Shown here: one piece after another, positions 53,291 to 63,424 of the stretch
Layout: every line of letters begins with the position of its first letter
How positions within the stretch are numbered: the first letter of the stretch is position 1
NCBI GenBank assembly: GCA_036924085.1
Contig: JAVGWX010000018.1
Span: 21,254,964 to 21,318,963, forward strand
From: Ariolimax columbianus
Taxonomy: Eukaryota; Mollusca; Gastropoda; Stylommatophora; Arionidae
Reading direction: 5' to 3'
Length of the DNA stretch: 64,000 nt
Notes under the pieces: generated by a model
Databases searched by the model: none
Seen by the model: only the letters and a program-made list of their open reading frames with translations
Told to the model about the DNA's origin: nothing
Made by a program: the position numbers and the translations under genes

Positions 53291-54190
53291 CATCACATGT
53301 CAACGTTCTAAAAAATGACCTCTATCCATTTCAAAGTTCTTGTTGTCTTCTTTTCAGTTAACAGGAAACAGAAGACGAAAACTATTTTTGGTACATCACA
53401 GAACACTGCCAAAAGATATAACATTTACCTCCACTTTTGATGCATTATTTTTTTTAAACAGTTCTTATTTCATTCACAACCTTTCTGAGTTGCCTTTTAC
53501 AACATTTTTGGCATGTCAAGGAAATTGTTGGCACCAGTAGGGTTGGACAATCACGTTTATTCAACTCAATTGCCACGTTTGCCCACCTCAGTTGTCACGT
53601 TTGATACCATTTTTAGAATTTCATCAACAGGATCGAGTTACTTAGTCGACATTTTTTAAGATGCACCATGTCTTCTGACTGGTCGTTGTGTCACGCTGAG
53701 GGGGGGGGGGGGTCCTATGGGGACTCCCCCCTCTCTTACGTATTGACCGGATCTCCTTAGACTTGTCTCGCCTGTTTGGATTGGAGGTTAGCCGGTTGCT
53801 TGATGTTTGCGTAACGTGATATTTGATTGGTGTGTGTGTCTAAATATATATTGGGCGGGAATGCGTCACGTGACCCACTGTGTTATCTCGGAGTCCGGCT
53901 TCCGTTAATTAGCATCTGACTCTGTTGATTTGGCGCTTTATGTCTGGGATATTGTGTTGATCTGGAATATTTTACAAGAGCATTGGGGAACATGGAAGTC
54001 GGGAGGGGGGGGTCTGCTGTATTTCTACTGCACTATCTGAGGAACAAGTGAGCGAGCTGTTTTCCAGAAGCCCCAACTACGTGTCCACATACCACATGTT
54101 TGCAGCTACGCTTTTTAAAAACATAATCGTTAATTTAAGTTTCCATAGTCGTTGTCCGTGTTCTTCTATTTTTCCTATTTTATTCAACTT
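53291..54190. other. Unassigned; G12 run
   Basis: Contains a homopolymer G run at 53,701-53,712. No gene recognised. Confidence 0.45.
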
Positions 54191-54760
54191 CCTTCTAAGC
54201 TAAGGAGCTGAAATTGTGTACACAGACTCTACTAGTGCGACCTGTTAGTCTTTCTAATTCTGACGGATCGTTACATAAAAAAACGTCATTTGGTCACTCA
54301 AATACACCTGGCAATGATAAGGCAGACAGACTGGCTAAGAAATGGTTAAGTCATAAAGAACACTACAGGCCAACCAACCCCACAAACAGTCAAACAACTA
54401 CTGAAGACTGCGAACAAAGAGACCTGGATGAATAGATGGGCAATGGGAAATACCGGGAGAGAAATTTACAAACATATGGTCATCCTAAACCCAGCATCAA
54501 CCTCGTGAAAAGGAGGGACCAAAGCACCATTTTCCTACTTCGCACTCAGCACACACAACTTAACAGTCGCTTGAACAGAATCCAATCAGAACATACTCCA
54601 GAGTGCCGGCTCTGTTCATATCTCTACGAAACTGTTGAACATCATCCAGACAACTGGAACACTTTGTACGGAACTAAACAGCTTACACATACTTGCAAAT
54701 ACCACTATATGGCATTGGGCCAAAGGACAAGAGCCCACAGGGAGCCGGATCAATAACCAA
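54190..54760 (+). mobile_element. LINE RNase H/C-terminal fragment
   Basis: Codons for FGHSNTPGNDKADRLAKKW correspond to the end of RNase H (consensus HxGIxGNExAD) with the final Asp kept. After a stop at 54,433 follow PKPSINLVKRRDQSTIFLLR, TQHTQLNSRLNRIQSEHTPE and CRLCSYLYETVEHH, a C-x2-C..H knuckle, and YGTKQLTHTCKYHYMALGQR at the end. This is a LINE family distinct from R. It ends about 40 bases before the next LINE begins on the same strand. Confidence 0.82.
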
Positions 54761-54799
54761 GCAACCAACCGAAAAACGTAGTTTCTTAATATTTCATTT

Positions 54800-57700
54800 A
54801 TTCAGTCACCAGACGCGTTAGCCCCGCAGGCAACTCTTCTAGGAGAAGGACAACGCTGATGACAAACCACACATAAGAGTCATCGCGGGAGCTACGGAGA
54901 TCGTGCTCTGACGTCGATGTCTCCAGCAAATGGCGCTAAGGAAGGTGGACGCAGAAGGAGAGAAATGGGAGAGAAGAGGAGAGAAAGAAAGAAAAGAGCC
55001 GGAAATAGAAAATGTCGAAGAAAGTCAGATAGACTTGGGTTAAAAAATGTCCGTATAGGCTACTGGAATTGCCGCAGCGCTACCCAACGTGAAGTGATTC
55101 TCCAAGAATTGGTGTACAGTTTCGACATCTTCATGATCCAGGAGACCTGCTTGAAGGAGAATGTTACCATCAAGTGTCCAGGATACAGGTGCTACAGTAA
55201 TCCATGCGGGCCACCAGGTGCTACAGTAATCCATGTGGGCCACCAGGTGCTACAGTAATCCATGCGGGCCACCAGGTGCTACAGTAATCCATGTGGGCCA
55301 CCAGGTGCTACATTAATCCATGCGGGCCACCAGGTGCTACAGTAATCCATGCGGGCCGGGTAAGCGGGGACTGTATGTGAAGCAAGAACTTCCCCAGACA
55401 TGGATAGATACTAGCAACTGTAAAATTGAGGATGTCGAGATACAAGGGATTGAAGGAACAATCAACCACCAAGATTGGAGAATCCTCAACGTATACGTTC
55501 ACGTAGATCACCTCTTCGAGGACGTAAAGTGAGAATTTCTGTCGGACTTGTCAGAGTCACAGAGCAAAAAGTGCCTCATTCCAGGTGACTTTAATGCTAG
55601 GTCAAAGGAGTGGGGAATAGGTAAGGGGTTGCCTTGAGCCAGGCATTAGACCACATAAACCTCACTGTCGTGAATGACGGGCGTCCAACTAGAATAGCAT
55701 CTCGACCGGGAGATACGGACGGGTCATCGACCTGGCTCTTATATCCAGTGATGTTGCTCCATCCACACGCTAGGACGTATTAGGGGCACAACAGAGCGAC
55801 CACCTGCCGTGTGTCGTACTTATACTCAGAGGAAAACCCACCAGAAAGCCAAACATGTGTTCAGATACACGTACGAACAAGATAATGTAGTGAACAAGCT
55901 GCGCCAGACGATAGGACGCATGACCACTAGATCCCCTTTTGTCATACGGCCTGGAGAGAAAAGGAGGCGGCAACAAAGGATTGGAGTAAAACCAGAAAGA
56001 GAGCTGGTATTAATGTCGACGCATTGAACGAGAAGGAGGAGGTAAAACGCAAAGCTACCAATTCCTTTAAAGCGTTAGCTAGGGAGTCCAAAAGCGAGCA
56101 ATGGAAGGAGTTCATCACAGGAGAATACCCTCCAGAAGTTCTGGCACATGCATCGAAAGATGAATGGAAAAACTACAAGCCAGCTTATCTCCAACATTCA
56201 AGACACCACAGGAAGGCTCCTGAAGACAGATGAAGAGAAGGGTCTGACGTATAGAGAAGGGTCTAAGTTTTTTCAGTCGATATGTTGCCCAGACTGAGGC
56301 GACAGAGATGCCCGTCAGGAAACTCGGAAAGACATTTTAGACGCAGCCATCAGGGGAGAGACTTATGTAGACCTTATCACCGAGGCGGAAGTCGTAAATA
56401 GCCTACGTACCAGCAAAAACACAGCCCCAGGTCCTGATGGAGTACAGTATTGCCACATCAAGCAGTTGGATGAGACAGATATAAGAAATATGGTGAAGGA
56501 GTTCAACCACACTATAGAGAAGGCATATGTGCCTGAGGACTGGCTTCATAGCTATCTATGCCCACTGCCTAAACCTGGTAAGGACTCCACGCATCTCGGC
56601 AGCTATCGAATAATCACCATACAAAATGTATATGGAAAATTGCTTGAGAAGATAGTGGCCAGGAAAATAATGGCCTACCTTGAACGGGAGCAGATTCTAC
56701 CCGATACGCTGGGCAGTGATAGAACAGCGAAGGAGACCTGGGCTAACGCTGGAACTTTCGCGTATGATGTGTACGAGGGGTTTCAGTCAAAGCAAGAAAC
56801 AGTCGCGGTGGCACTCGACCTGGAAGACGCATACAACCGTGTCGATTTTGGGACCTTAATTACCTGTCTGAAGCAGTGGGGTTTAAACCCGTGACTGGTT
56901 AGTTGGATATCAGCTGCCCTGATGGAAAGAACAGGTGCGCTACGCGTGGGATCGTGGACATCAGAACCGAGGCGAATATGTCCAGGACTGCCTCAAGGGT
57001 CTCCGCTCTCACCGGTGATGTTCAACATTTGCACAATAAAAGTGGCCAATATTCAACCGACATGGACAGGGTGAACGTTGACATTTGACGATGACATCCT
57101 AACGTACAGGACTGGCTCAGACAGGCAAGAGTTGGTCAAAGACATCCAGGAAACCTTGCAAGGAATCTCACAATGGTGCAGCCACTCAAGCTCCAAGATC
57201 AATCCGAACAAGGCCTGCATGATGTGGTGGTCTTTGAATAATTCCACAGTAAAGGCTGAACTCCCGGGCATCACTTTTGATGGTTGCACCATCGACAGGT
57301 GTGACAAGTTGAAATACCTCGGAGTGATATTTGATCGCAGTCTTTCCTATAACTTCCATGTTGACCACTTCCTACAAAGATGCAAGAGAGGGTTAGGAGT
57401 ACTCAAGACCATGGCTGCTGCCGACTTGGAACAACGCCTCCTGTTCATCCTATTTCGTCAGGTCGTGTTGTCTTTCATCGATTACGGACTGAGCATACCC
57501 ACACTATCAAGAACACAGTGTGAAAGGTTGGACCGCATTCAGAATGAAGGTATGCGACTGGTTCTGGGCTGCGCTAGAGATACCCTGATTGTGATGATGC
57601 GGTACATGTTGGGATTGTTATCGGTGACAACCAGACATAAACTGGCACAAGTCAAAGCCTATATGCTTGTCACCACAGACACTCGACACCCTCTGCACAG

Positions 57701-58600
57701 TAGTATCTCAGACATCAAGAATCAAGAGAGGGTCGTCATGGATGGCACAGGCTGAGACAACAATCGGACACTTCACTCCAGCTGAGACGATAGCCAAAGG
57801 GGAAGAATGGGTCCACACGGGTGATAGAATGATAGAGTACCAGAGAGTCATCATAACCTTATGCAAGGAATGCAGAGAACGGAACAACGAGAGTGCAGAG
57901 CACGAGGTAACTCAGCTGATAACTGAGAACACCCAGGAGAGTGAAGCTGTCATATACACCGACGGATCAGTCGTGCGCAGTGGGACATCAGGCTGGGGTT
58001 TCTCGGCTAGAGTGAGAGGAGAGGTCGTTGCTGAGCGCAGTAGGGCATACATGTCAACAACCTCCAGTATGAGAATGGAGACGGAAGCAGTGACCTCAGC
58101 ACTGAAATGGATATCTGAGACTTCTATAACAAAGGCAGTCATCGTGACAGACGCGCAAGCCGTACTTCAGAAAGTACAGAAGGGATGGCCGAGGTACGAG
58201 TGGAAAGCTGCTGTTGAGGCCTCAAACCTCCAGGGGTTGACCTGGATCTACTGTTCTGCTCATGTCAGGGTTCAGTGCAATGAAAGAGCTGACATCTTGG
58301 CTTCACGGGCTCCCATCATGGGCACATTGGCGATGGACAGAAGTGACATTTTGAAATCAATCAATGGCCGCCTGCTGGATGAGGACACCGCAATAGATGA
58401 AGCAGCAATCCACAGACTGCAAAGTTTCGACATTAAACGAGGTTCGAGCGGAGTGGGGCACATGAGAGGACGGCGCAGGAGCGTGTACAACCAGCGAGCT
58501 ACAGGGACCATCAGCATCCATACCTTACGCCATTTAATGAGAGAGACTGAGCACCTATGGGTATGCCCGGAGTGCAGTGACGTCGATTCTTAGAAACAGA
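54800..58600 (+). mobile_element. Near-complete but dead LINE (EN-RT-RNase H)
   Basis: Domains in order: a basic leader (54,917-55,030); an AP-type endonuclease with VRIGYWNCRSAT and FMIQETCLKE (catalytic Asn and Glu) and CLIPGDFNARSKEWG; and reverse transcriptase from NTAPGPDGVQYCHI through CPLPKPGKDSTHLGSYRIIT, the motif A block VALDLEDAYNRVDF and motif B GLPQGSPLSPVMFN to a motif C that reads TFDDDILTY, not the usual FADD. A thumb (YLGVIFDRSLSYNFHVDHFL) follows. RNase H (57,945-58,310) has all four acidic positions in place: VIYTDGS, RMETEAV, IVTDAQAVL and CNERADILA. It ends WVCPECSDVDS. RNase H plus AP endonuclease is typical of the I group. Frameshifts and stops at about 55,531, 55,640-55,990, 56,230-56,400, 56,894, 57,085 and 57,755 break it into pieces. 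Confidence 0.92.
55186..55359. repeat. 29-bp repeat, six units, inside the endonuclease domain
   Basis: Units CAGGTGCTACAGTAATCCAT plus GCGGGCCAC start at 55,186, 55,215, 55,244, 55,273, 55,302 and 55,331. One copy would encode YRCYSNPCG in the EN frame, and the sixth leads straight into GKRGLYVKQ. Five extra units add 145 bases, which shifts the frame. Confidence 0.97.
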
Positions 58601-58918
58601 AACAGAAATCAGTCACCAAGTGGAGGTTAGTGGCCACGTTTCGATTGAATCTCGAGTGAATTCTCGGCTATTTGCCATCCGAGCTTGTCACCGAGTTCTT
58701 TATCGAAGCATGAGATGAATTGTCAAAGTGCATGCAACAACGTCGTGCTCGTAAAAAGCAAGAAACTTGTAATTTAAAAACATGCTTTGCTGCCAAAATA
58801 ATCAGTCGATCAGTTCTGACGAATCTCATCTTCGGTGAAGTTCTAAAAATGGTAAACGTTTAAATCAGTGAAAAATTAAAGTGAAAAATGTCTCTATTCA
58901 GCTAACCTCGTACCCAAA
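58601..58918. other. Probable LINE 3' UTR or unassigned
   Basis: AT-rich, starting AAACAGAAACAGAAATCAG right after the LINE stop. No repeat partner is visible in the window. Confidence 0.4.
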
Positions 58919-59165
58919 AATGCATGCTGAAGTCGGATGTGTCGGACTGTAAGGTGCAAATATCATAGTCAAGCTGTAAATTACGACACAACGCATTTCG
59001 TTCTCCGGAGAACATCCTGTTACTTGTTAACCCATTTTAAGGACTTGGTAGCGGAGATTGATAATGAACAAACGAAGAAGAGGAAGAAGAATACGAAGAA
59101 GAAGAAGAAGAAGAAGAAGAAGAATAAGAATAAGTGGAAGAAGCAGAACCAGAAGAATCCGGCCG
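58919..59165 (+). mobile_element. Family A/C chimeric retroposon, 5'-truncated, with GAA tail
   Basis: The start, ATGCATGCTGAAGTCGGATG, has the family A form of the core. From GTCGGACTGTAAGGTGCAAA onward it is family C (CAAGCTGTAAATTACGACAC, GGTAGCGGAGATTGATAATG), ending in about 80 bases of GAA-rich tail (59,080-59,160). Confidence 0.78.
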
Positions 59166-59330
59166 TTTGCAGTTAGGTAGACACGTTGTTTTATTTCTGT
59201 CTGTGCGATTGCTCCTCCGTGTAAGGAAAGTACTGGCAACCTGCCGTACTGCACACCTTTCAAGAAACATATACCGGTGCCCGTCACATAAGTTTGCGGT
59301 TGTAAAAAGATATGCAAAGTACATGCCACT
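59166..59330 (+). mobile_element. SINE family B, without head
   Basis: GATTGCTCCTCCGTGTAAGG, AAAGTACTGGCAACCTGCCG and TACTGCACACCTTTCAAGAA match 968-1,025. The tRNA-like head is absent. The 3' end runs further than the copy at 853. Confidence 0.72.
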
Positions 59331-59544
59331 TTACTTTTATTGCGCTGATGATGGTGGACTTCATGCGACTTCGTGGCTGTAGTGCAATTCTAAGCATTTC
59401 AATGTCATGAACGTTACGAAAATGAAAGTGTCTACCATGTTTCCAGTTACAGGGCTTGGACGAGAGATGGAGTTTTGGTCAATACTGGACCTGATCCTTG
59501 CAAGAGCGACTTTGCGCCACTTTTTGAAATGTATTATGAGGGCA

Positions 59545-59955
59545 AATGAACGCAGAACGAATCCCGCTATAGGTACGCACTTAGCAACATTCTTTGATAT
59601 GGGATATGCATTATGAGGACAAATGTACACCGTACGAATCTCGCTATAGGAACGCACGTAGCAGCATTATTTGATATGGGATATGTATTATGAGGGCACA
59701 TGTACGCAGTACGAATCCCGCTATAGGTACGCACTTAGCGGCATTCTTTGATATGGGATATGCATTATGAGGGCAAATGTACGCCGTACCAATCCCGCTA
59801 TAGGTACGCACTTAGCAGCATTCTTTGATATGGGATATGCATTATGAGGGCAAATGTACGCCGTACCAATCCCGCTATAGGTACGCACTTAGCAGCATTC
59901 TTTGATATGGGATATGCATTATGAGGGCAAATGTACGCCGTACCAATCCCGCTAG
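59545..59955. repeat. 77-bp minisatellite
   Basis: Five to six units of GGATATGCATTATGAGGGCA, AATGTACGCCGTACCAATCC, CGCTATAGGTACGCACTTAG and CAGCATTCTTTGATATG make up the array. The left units are more diverged and the last three almost identical. Confidence 0.95.
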
Positions 59956-59964
59956 GCGAGTAGG

Positions 59965-60310
59965 GCGCTGTTTTTTGTTATTCGTTTCAAATGCCCACAA
60001 TGAGTATGTTTACTCTGCGCCCTGAAAAGGACGTTAAGTGGCGGGTTGTTGTAACTTTTCTGACATCCCGATCGTGCTGATGAAGGTGGGCCGGGGTCTC
60101 CCAGACAGTTGTGCTATGCTTGGCTTCATCTGCGTGTCGCTCACTACTACGAGAATCACGTCGATCCCTTATTCGTTAGCCAGGCGGCCATAGAAACAGC
60201 CCGTTTCCAGGTAGGGTTACGAGGAAGCCGAGCTGATCAACTTGACCAGTATATTTTGCCTGACCCTGACTAATATGTCTGATCAGTATGTTGTATCTGA
60301 CCAGACGTTA
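59965..60310 (-). mobile_element. Family D retroposon
   Basis: Shares AATGCCCACAATGAGTATGT, TTTACTCTGCGCCCTGAAAA, GTTAAGTGGCGGGTTG, TGCGTGTCGCTCACTACTAC and GCCCGTTTCCAGG with the other two copies. The distal end has two to three loose copies of the CTGACC..CAGTATGTT motif. Confidence 0.8.
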
Positions 60311-61315
60311 GTTTTCCTCCCCTAGTAAGGAGGAAAAGAACTGGTCACTCACCTCATACACAGATGAAACGTAGTATACATACGTCTTTAACACATAGCT
60401 GTTAATTCAATCTGGGATATTCAATAACATTTATTGATTATCGCATATCGATTCTGGAATCAATCCACCAATCGATCCTTGAACACGCATCACTATTTTC
60501 ATTTTCAAAATTAAATCATTATTTAAAGACCAGAAATCCTGTAAGACAGTAATGTTGAATTCTAAGCTAAGAAGTTTTTCTCTAATGGGAAACATCCCAG
60601 AACGAAACGCCAACACGCGAGACAGATGAGAGATAGATTGGAAATATCCATTTTCAGTTAGACTATCTTGGGAGTGGGTTGGGAGGGGGGGGGGGGGAGT
60701 TGGGAGGGGTCAGGGGTTGATGTTCTGAAAAAATGTGAAATCTTTGAACCGAGCAACAAAAGGTACAGAACTGGTGCTCTAACAACTTCGCTCCCCTGCC
60801 AGAAGTGGAACAACAATGGGGCAAACCTTTGCTCTAAGCAACAACAAAAAATAAGGAAAAGAATGAACCAGTTCTATATGGCCATTTTCCTATAACAGGA
60901 AGAGGGTATATTTGCCAACTGCGGTGTCATCCTCCGTTGACTCAATCACTTAACTCTGATGTTTTGTTTACATCCTGTTGTTTTGATCAATGTGGCCGAT
61001 GGTCGTTGAAACGTTGTCGTACTTCCTAGAGAAGAAGCCTCAATGAGATGTTACCGGATGTTGTCAGAATAATGCGCATAAACCGGATACAGATGGGACA
61101 TTCTGATTGTCATACTTTGTATCTGAGCATGCGCAGTAGCGTTACTGCGTCTCTTGTTGGGAATGGGTTATTTGTTAGTTGCCCATATGTTGTTGGAGTT
61201 GTTGACGAACGACGTCACTTAAATTGTGTCATTTATTTTGTCCACGTCTCGTTACACCAGTCAAGACACACGCCCCCCCGCGCCCCCCCCCCATCCTCTT
61301 CTTTCTTGTCCTAAA
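60311..61315. other. Unassigned; G- and C-runs
   Basis: G-rich run at 60,670-60,715 and C-runs at 61,273-61,292. Open frames here are short and unrecognised. Confidence 0.45.
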
Positions 61316-61502
61316 TCTGGTTCTCTCTGTCTCTCTCTGTTTCGATCTTTATCTCTCTCTCTTTCTGTCTCTTTCTTTGTCTCTCTTACGTTCTGTCTTT
61401 CTATGTCTGTCTGTCTGTCTCTCTCTGTCTCACTGTCTCACCTGCCTTAATATTATCTACCACACACACGCACGCACGCACGCGCGCACACACACACACA
61501 CA

Positions 61503-61562
<60 letters not shown>

Positions 61563-61694
61563 GTTTGTCTAGGTATTTCCTCATAACTATATCTGTTTTT
61601 CCTGTCTGTCTGTCTCTCTCTGTCTCAGCTGCCTTAACATTATCTACCATACACACACACAGACACACACACGTACGCACGCGCGCACACACAC

Positions 61695-61741
<47 letters not shown>

Positions 61742-61775
61742 GTTTGTCTAGGTCTTTCCTCATAACTGTATTTCT
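61316..61775. repeat. Compound microsatellite with a duplicated (CA)n(TA)n module
   Basis: A CTCT/GTCT run (61,316-61,440) is followed by two copies of a module: TGCCTTAAYATTATCTACCA, then (CA)n with CGCACG, then (TA)n, then GCCGGTTTGTCTAGGT and TTTCCTCATAACT. The copies start at 61,442 and 61,630. The final part, read on the minus strand, joins in frame to the LINE sequence QKYSYEE. Confidence 0.9.
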
Positions 61776-62135
61776 GGAATCCCACTATCAGCGTTGTCGC
61801 TCTTCTTTGTATCCTTTCCAGCATGTTTACATCTCTTCTACGATAAGGACTCCACACATGTACACACTACACTACTCCAATCTATGTATAACCAATGCTT
61901 TATACAATTTGACAATCACTTGCTCGCTCGCTCATATGTTTAATATTTCTTTTTATCATACCTAACATTGCATTTGCCTTTTTCACTGCTACCTGAACTT
62001 GCTCACTCACTTTACCTGTATGATCTATTATAACCCCTAGGTCCCTTTTCTATTCTTCTAATATTGATCTCGCCCAAATGAATAGAAATGCCATCCAATA
62101 AACGATACAAATCAAAAGGCACATTTATTCCTAGC
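61776..62135 (-). mobile_element. CR1/L2-like LINE RT fragment
   Basis: Minus strand reading gives LGVIIDHTGKVSEQVQVAV, KKANAMLGMIKRNIKHM, then (after a frameshift and stop) WSPYRRRDVNMLERIQRRAT and QKYSYEE. This is the thumb region of CR1/L2-type reverse transcriptases (pattern: EKDLGVxxDxxLxFxxHxxxxVxKAxxxLGxIxRxF..VWSPYxxxDIxxLExVQRRATK..LSYEERL). It should directly precede the segment found in the opposite orientation at 62,480. Confidence 0.8.
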
Positions 62136-62479
62136 CCATGCAACAGAGGAGAGCACCTTACTTTACCTTGGAGATAAAGGCAAATAACTACCCGATAAAT
62201 TCATCACAATGTGCAATCTTAAGAGTTTTTATTGACTCGTTCTCAAGATTAACATTTGATCAAAAGGAAATGTTAGTCAGAATTAAATTGATTCGTGTGA
62301 TTATTTTGTCATTCATTTTGTTATTTTGTTGAACAATAATTATTTTTCTTAAATAGTTGTTTAATATTTTAAACCGCCAAGCAGTTTAAATAAAACTCAT
62401 ATTAATTTAATCATTTTAACATGTTTTTATCCGTACATGACTTACTTTTAATCATTAGAATTTAAAATTGTCTAGAAAA
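62136..62479. other. AT-rich spacer
   Basis: No recognised feature; it separates two oppositely oriented LINE pieces. Confidence 0.45.
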
Positions 62480-62832
62480 TATGAGAATTCGAGGTGGCTT
62501 ATTACAGGTTTATAAAATAATCAAAGGAAAGGATACATTAGACTATAACAAGTTTATCAAAATACAACCACCTACAAGAACATATGGCATATCTACAAAG
62601 AAAGGTCCAAATAATATATTAGGAACTATTTTTTTAGTCAGACAGTGGTGAATACTCGGAATGCATTGCCACAGGAAGTAGTGGAGGCAAGGACAATTAA
62701 TGCATGTAAAAATATAAAGTGGATGCGCATAGCTTGTAGAGCAAGGGAATGTAAATGAAACTGGTTGTATACAGCCTCTGCAGAGTCTTCTAAACCAGTA
62801 TAAAGACGTTAAGTTAGTTAAGTTAAATCCTC
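62480..62832 (+). mobile_element. CR1/L2-like LINE 3' end
   Basis: Codons for RGGLLQVYKIIKGKD, LDYNKFIKIQPPT and a WNALPQEVV-equivalent block (TGCCACAGGAAGTAGTGG) are followed by the same 3' UTR as at 11,496-11,885 (GGTTGTATACAGCCTCTGCA, CCAGTATAAAGACGTTAAGT). The end is a GTTAA-type repeat. Confidence 0.82.
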
Positions 62833-63362
62833 GCTCAAAATGGAGTGTAGCGAACCAATGCTTATGCCCACCTCACACGCAACTTTTTGGATGGGAACAG
62901 GACGGTTCTGTAAGACTAATGTCTGTATTTGATCAATAACTTCATCATTTCGGATTGTTGATTATTTACTGGAACGTGATTTGCTCTCCAGCAATATGCG
63001 ACCAACTTAGCAGCGATTGTACCACTCACTGATTTTTGTGATGCTCACAACATCGTCATAAAAAAGCTTGTTGAATCTTTCAAATGGTTTCCACTTTTAT
63101 ATCGTCTAGCTTTTGGAAAAATGGTATGCAACACTGCTGCTGAAGTTTATCCGTCATTTCGTGGGAAATGAAAACCCGTCGTGTGTTCACTACATTCAAA
63201 ACTGAAAGCCTGACCGTCAGCAACTGACGCAATCTGCAAGCGGGAAAACATTCACAAATGCCCACGGCGGTCCCCTAAACCTCCATGCCGAATGAAAACA
63301 CCATATGTCATTTATTTCTGCGGACAAAAATGCAGGTCAGATACTTTTTGAACTCACCTTGC
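62833..63362 (-). mobile_element. Mariner-type N-terminal remnant
   Basis: Minus strand: LQQQCCIPFFQKLDDIKVET, IQQAFYDDVVSITKISEWYN, then a second HTH, VLQNRPVPIQKVACEVGISI and GSLHSILSEDL, with stops in between. This is the bipartite paired-type DNA-binding region of a mariner/SETMAR-like transposase, from a family different from the 5.8 and 22.5 kb elements. Its upstream end has TCAAAAAGTATCTGACCTGC, which could be the terminal repeat. The catalytic part is replaced abruptly by the LINE 3' end at 62,832. Confidence 0.78.
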
Positions 63363-63424
63363 ACTTAGTTTTTCTTGTTTTCTTACTCCTTGAGGACTTG
63401 ACTTTTCACTAAGTTTTGTTGCAA

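Noticed and set aside
61453..61857. 134-codon minus-strand protein with Ile-Tyr repeats
   Set aside because: Only the N-terminal ~30 residues are real LINE sequence; the rest is the (TA)n/(CA)n microsatellite.
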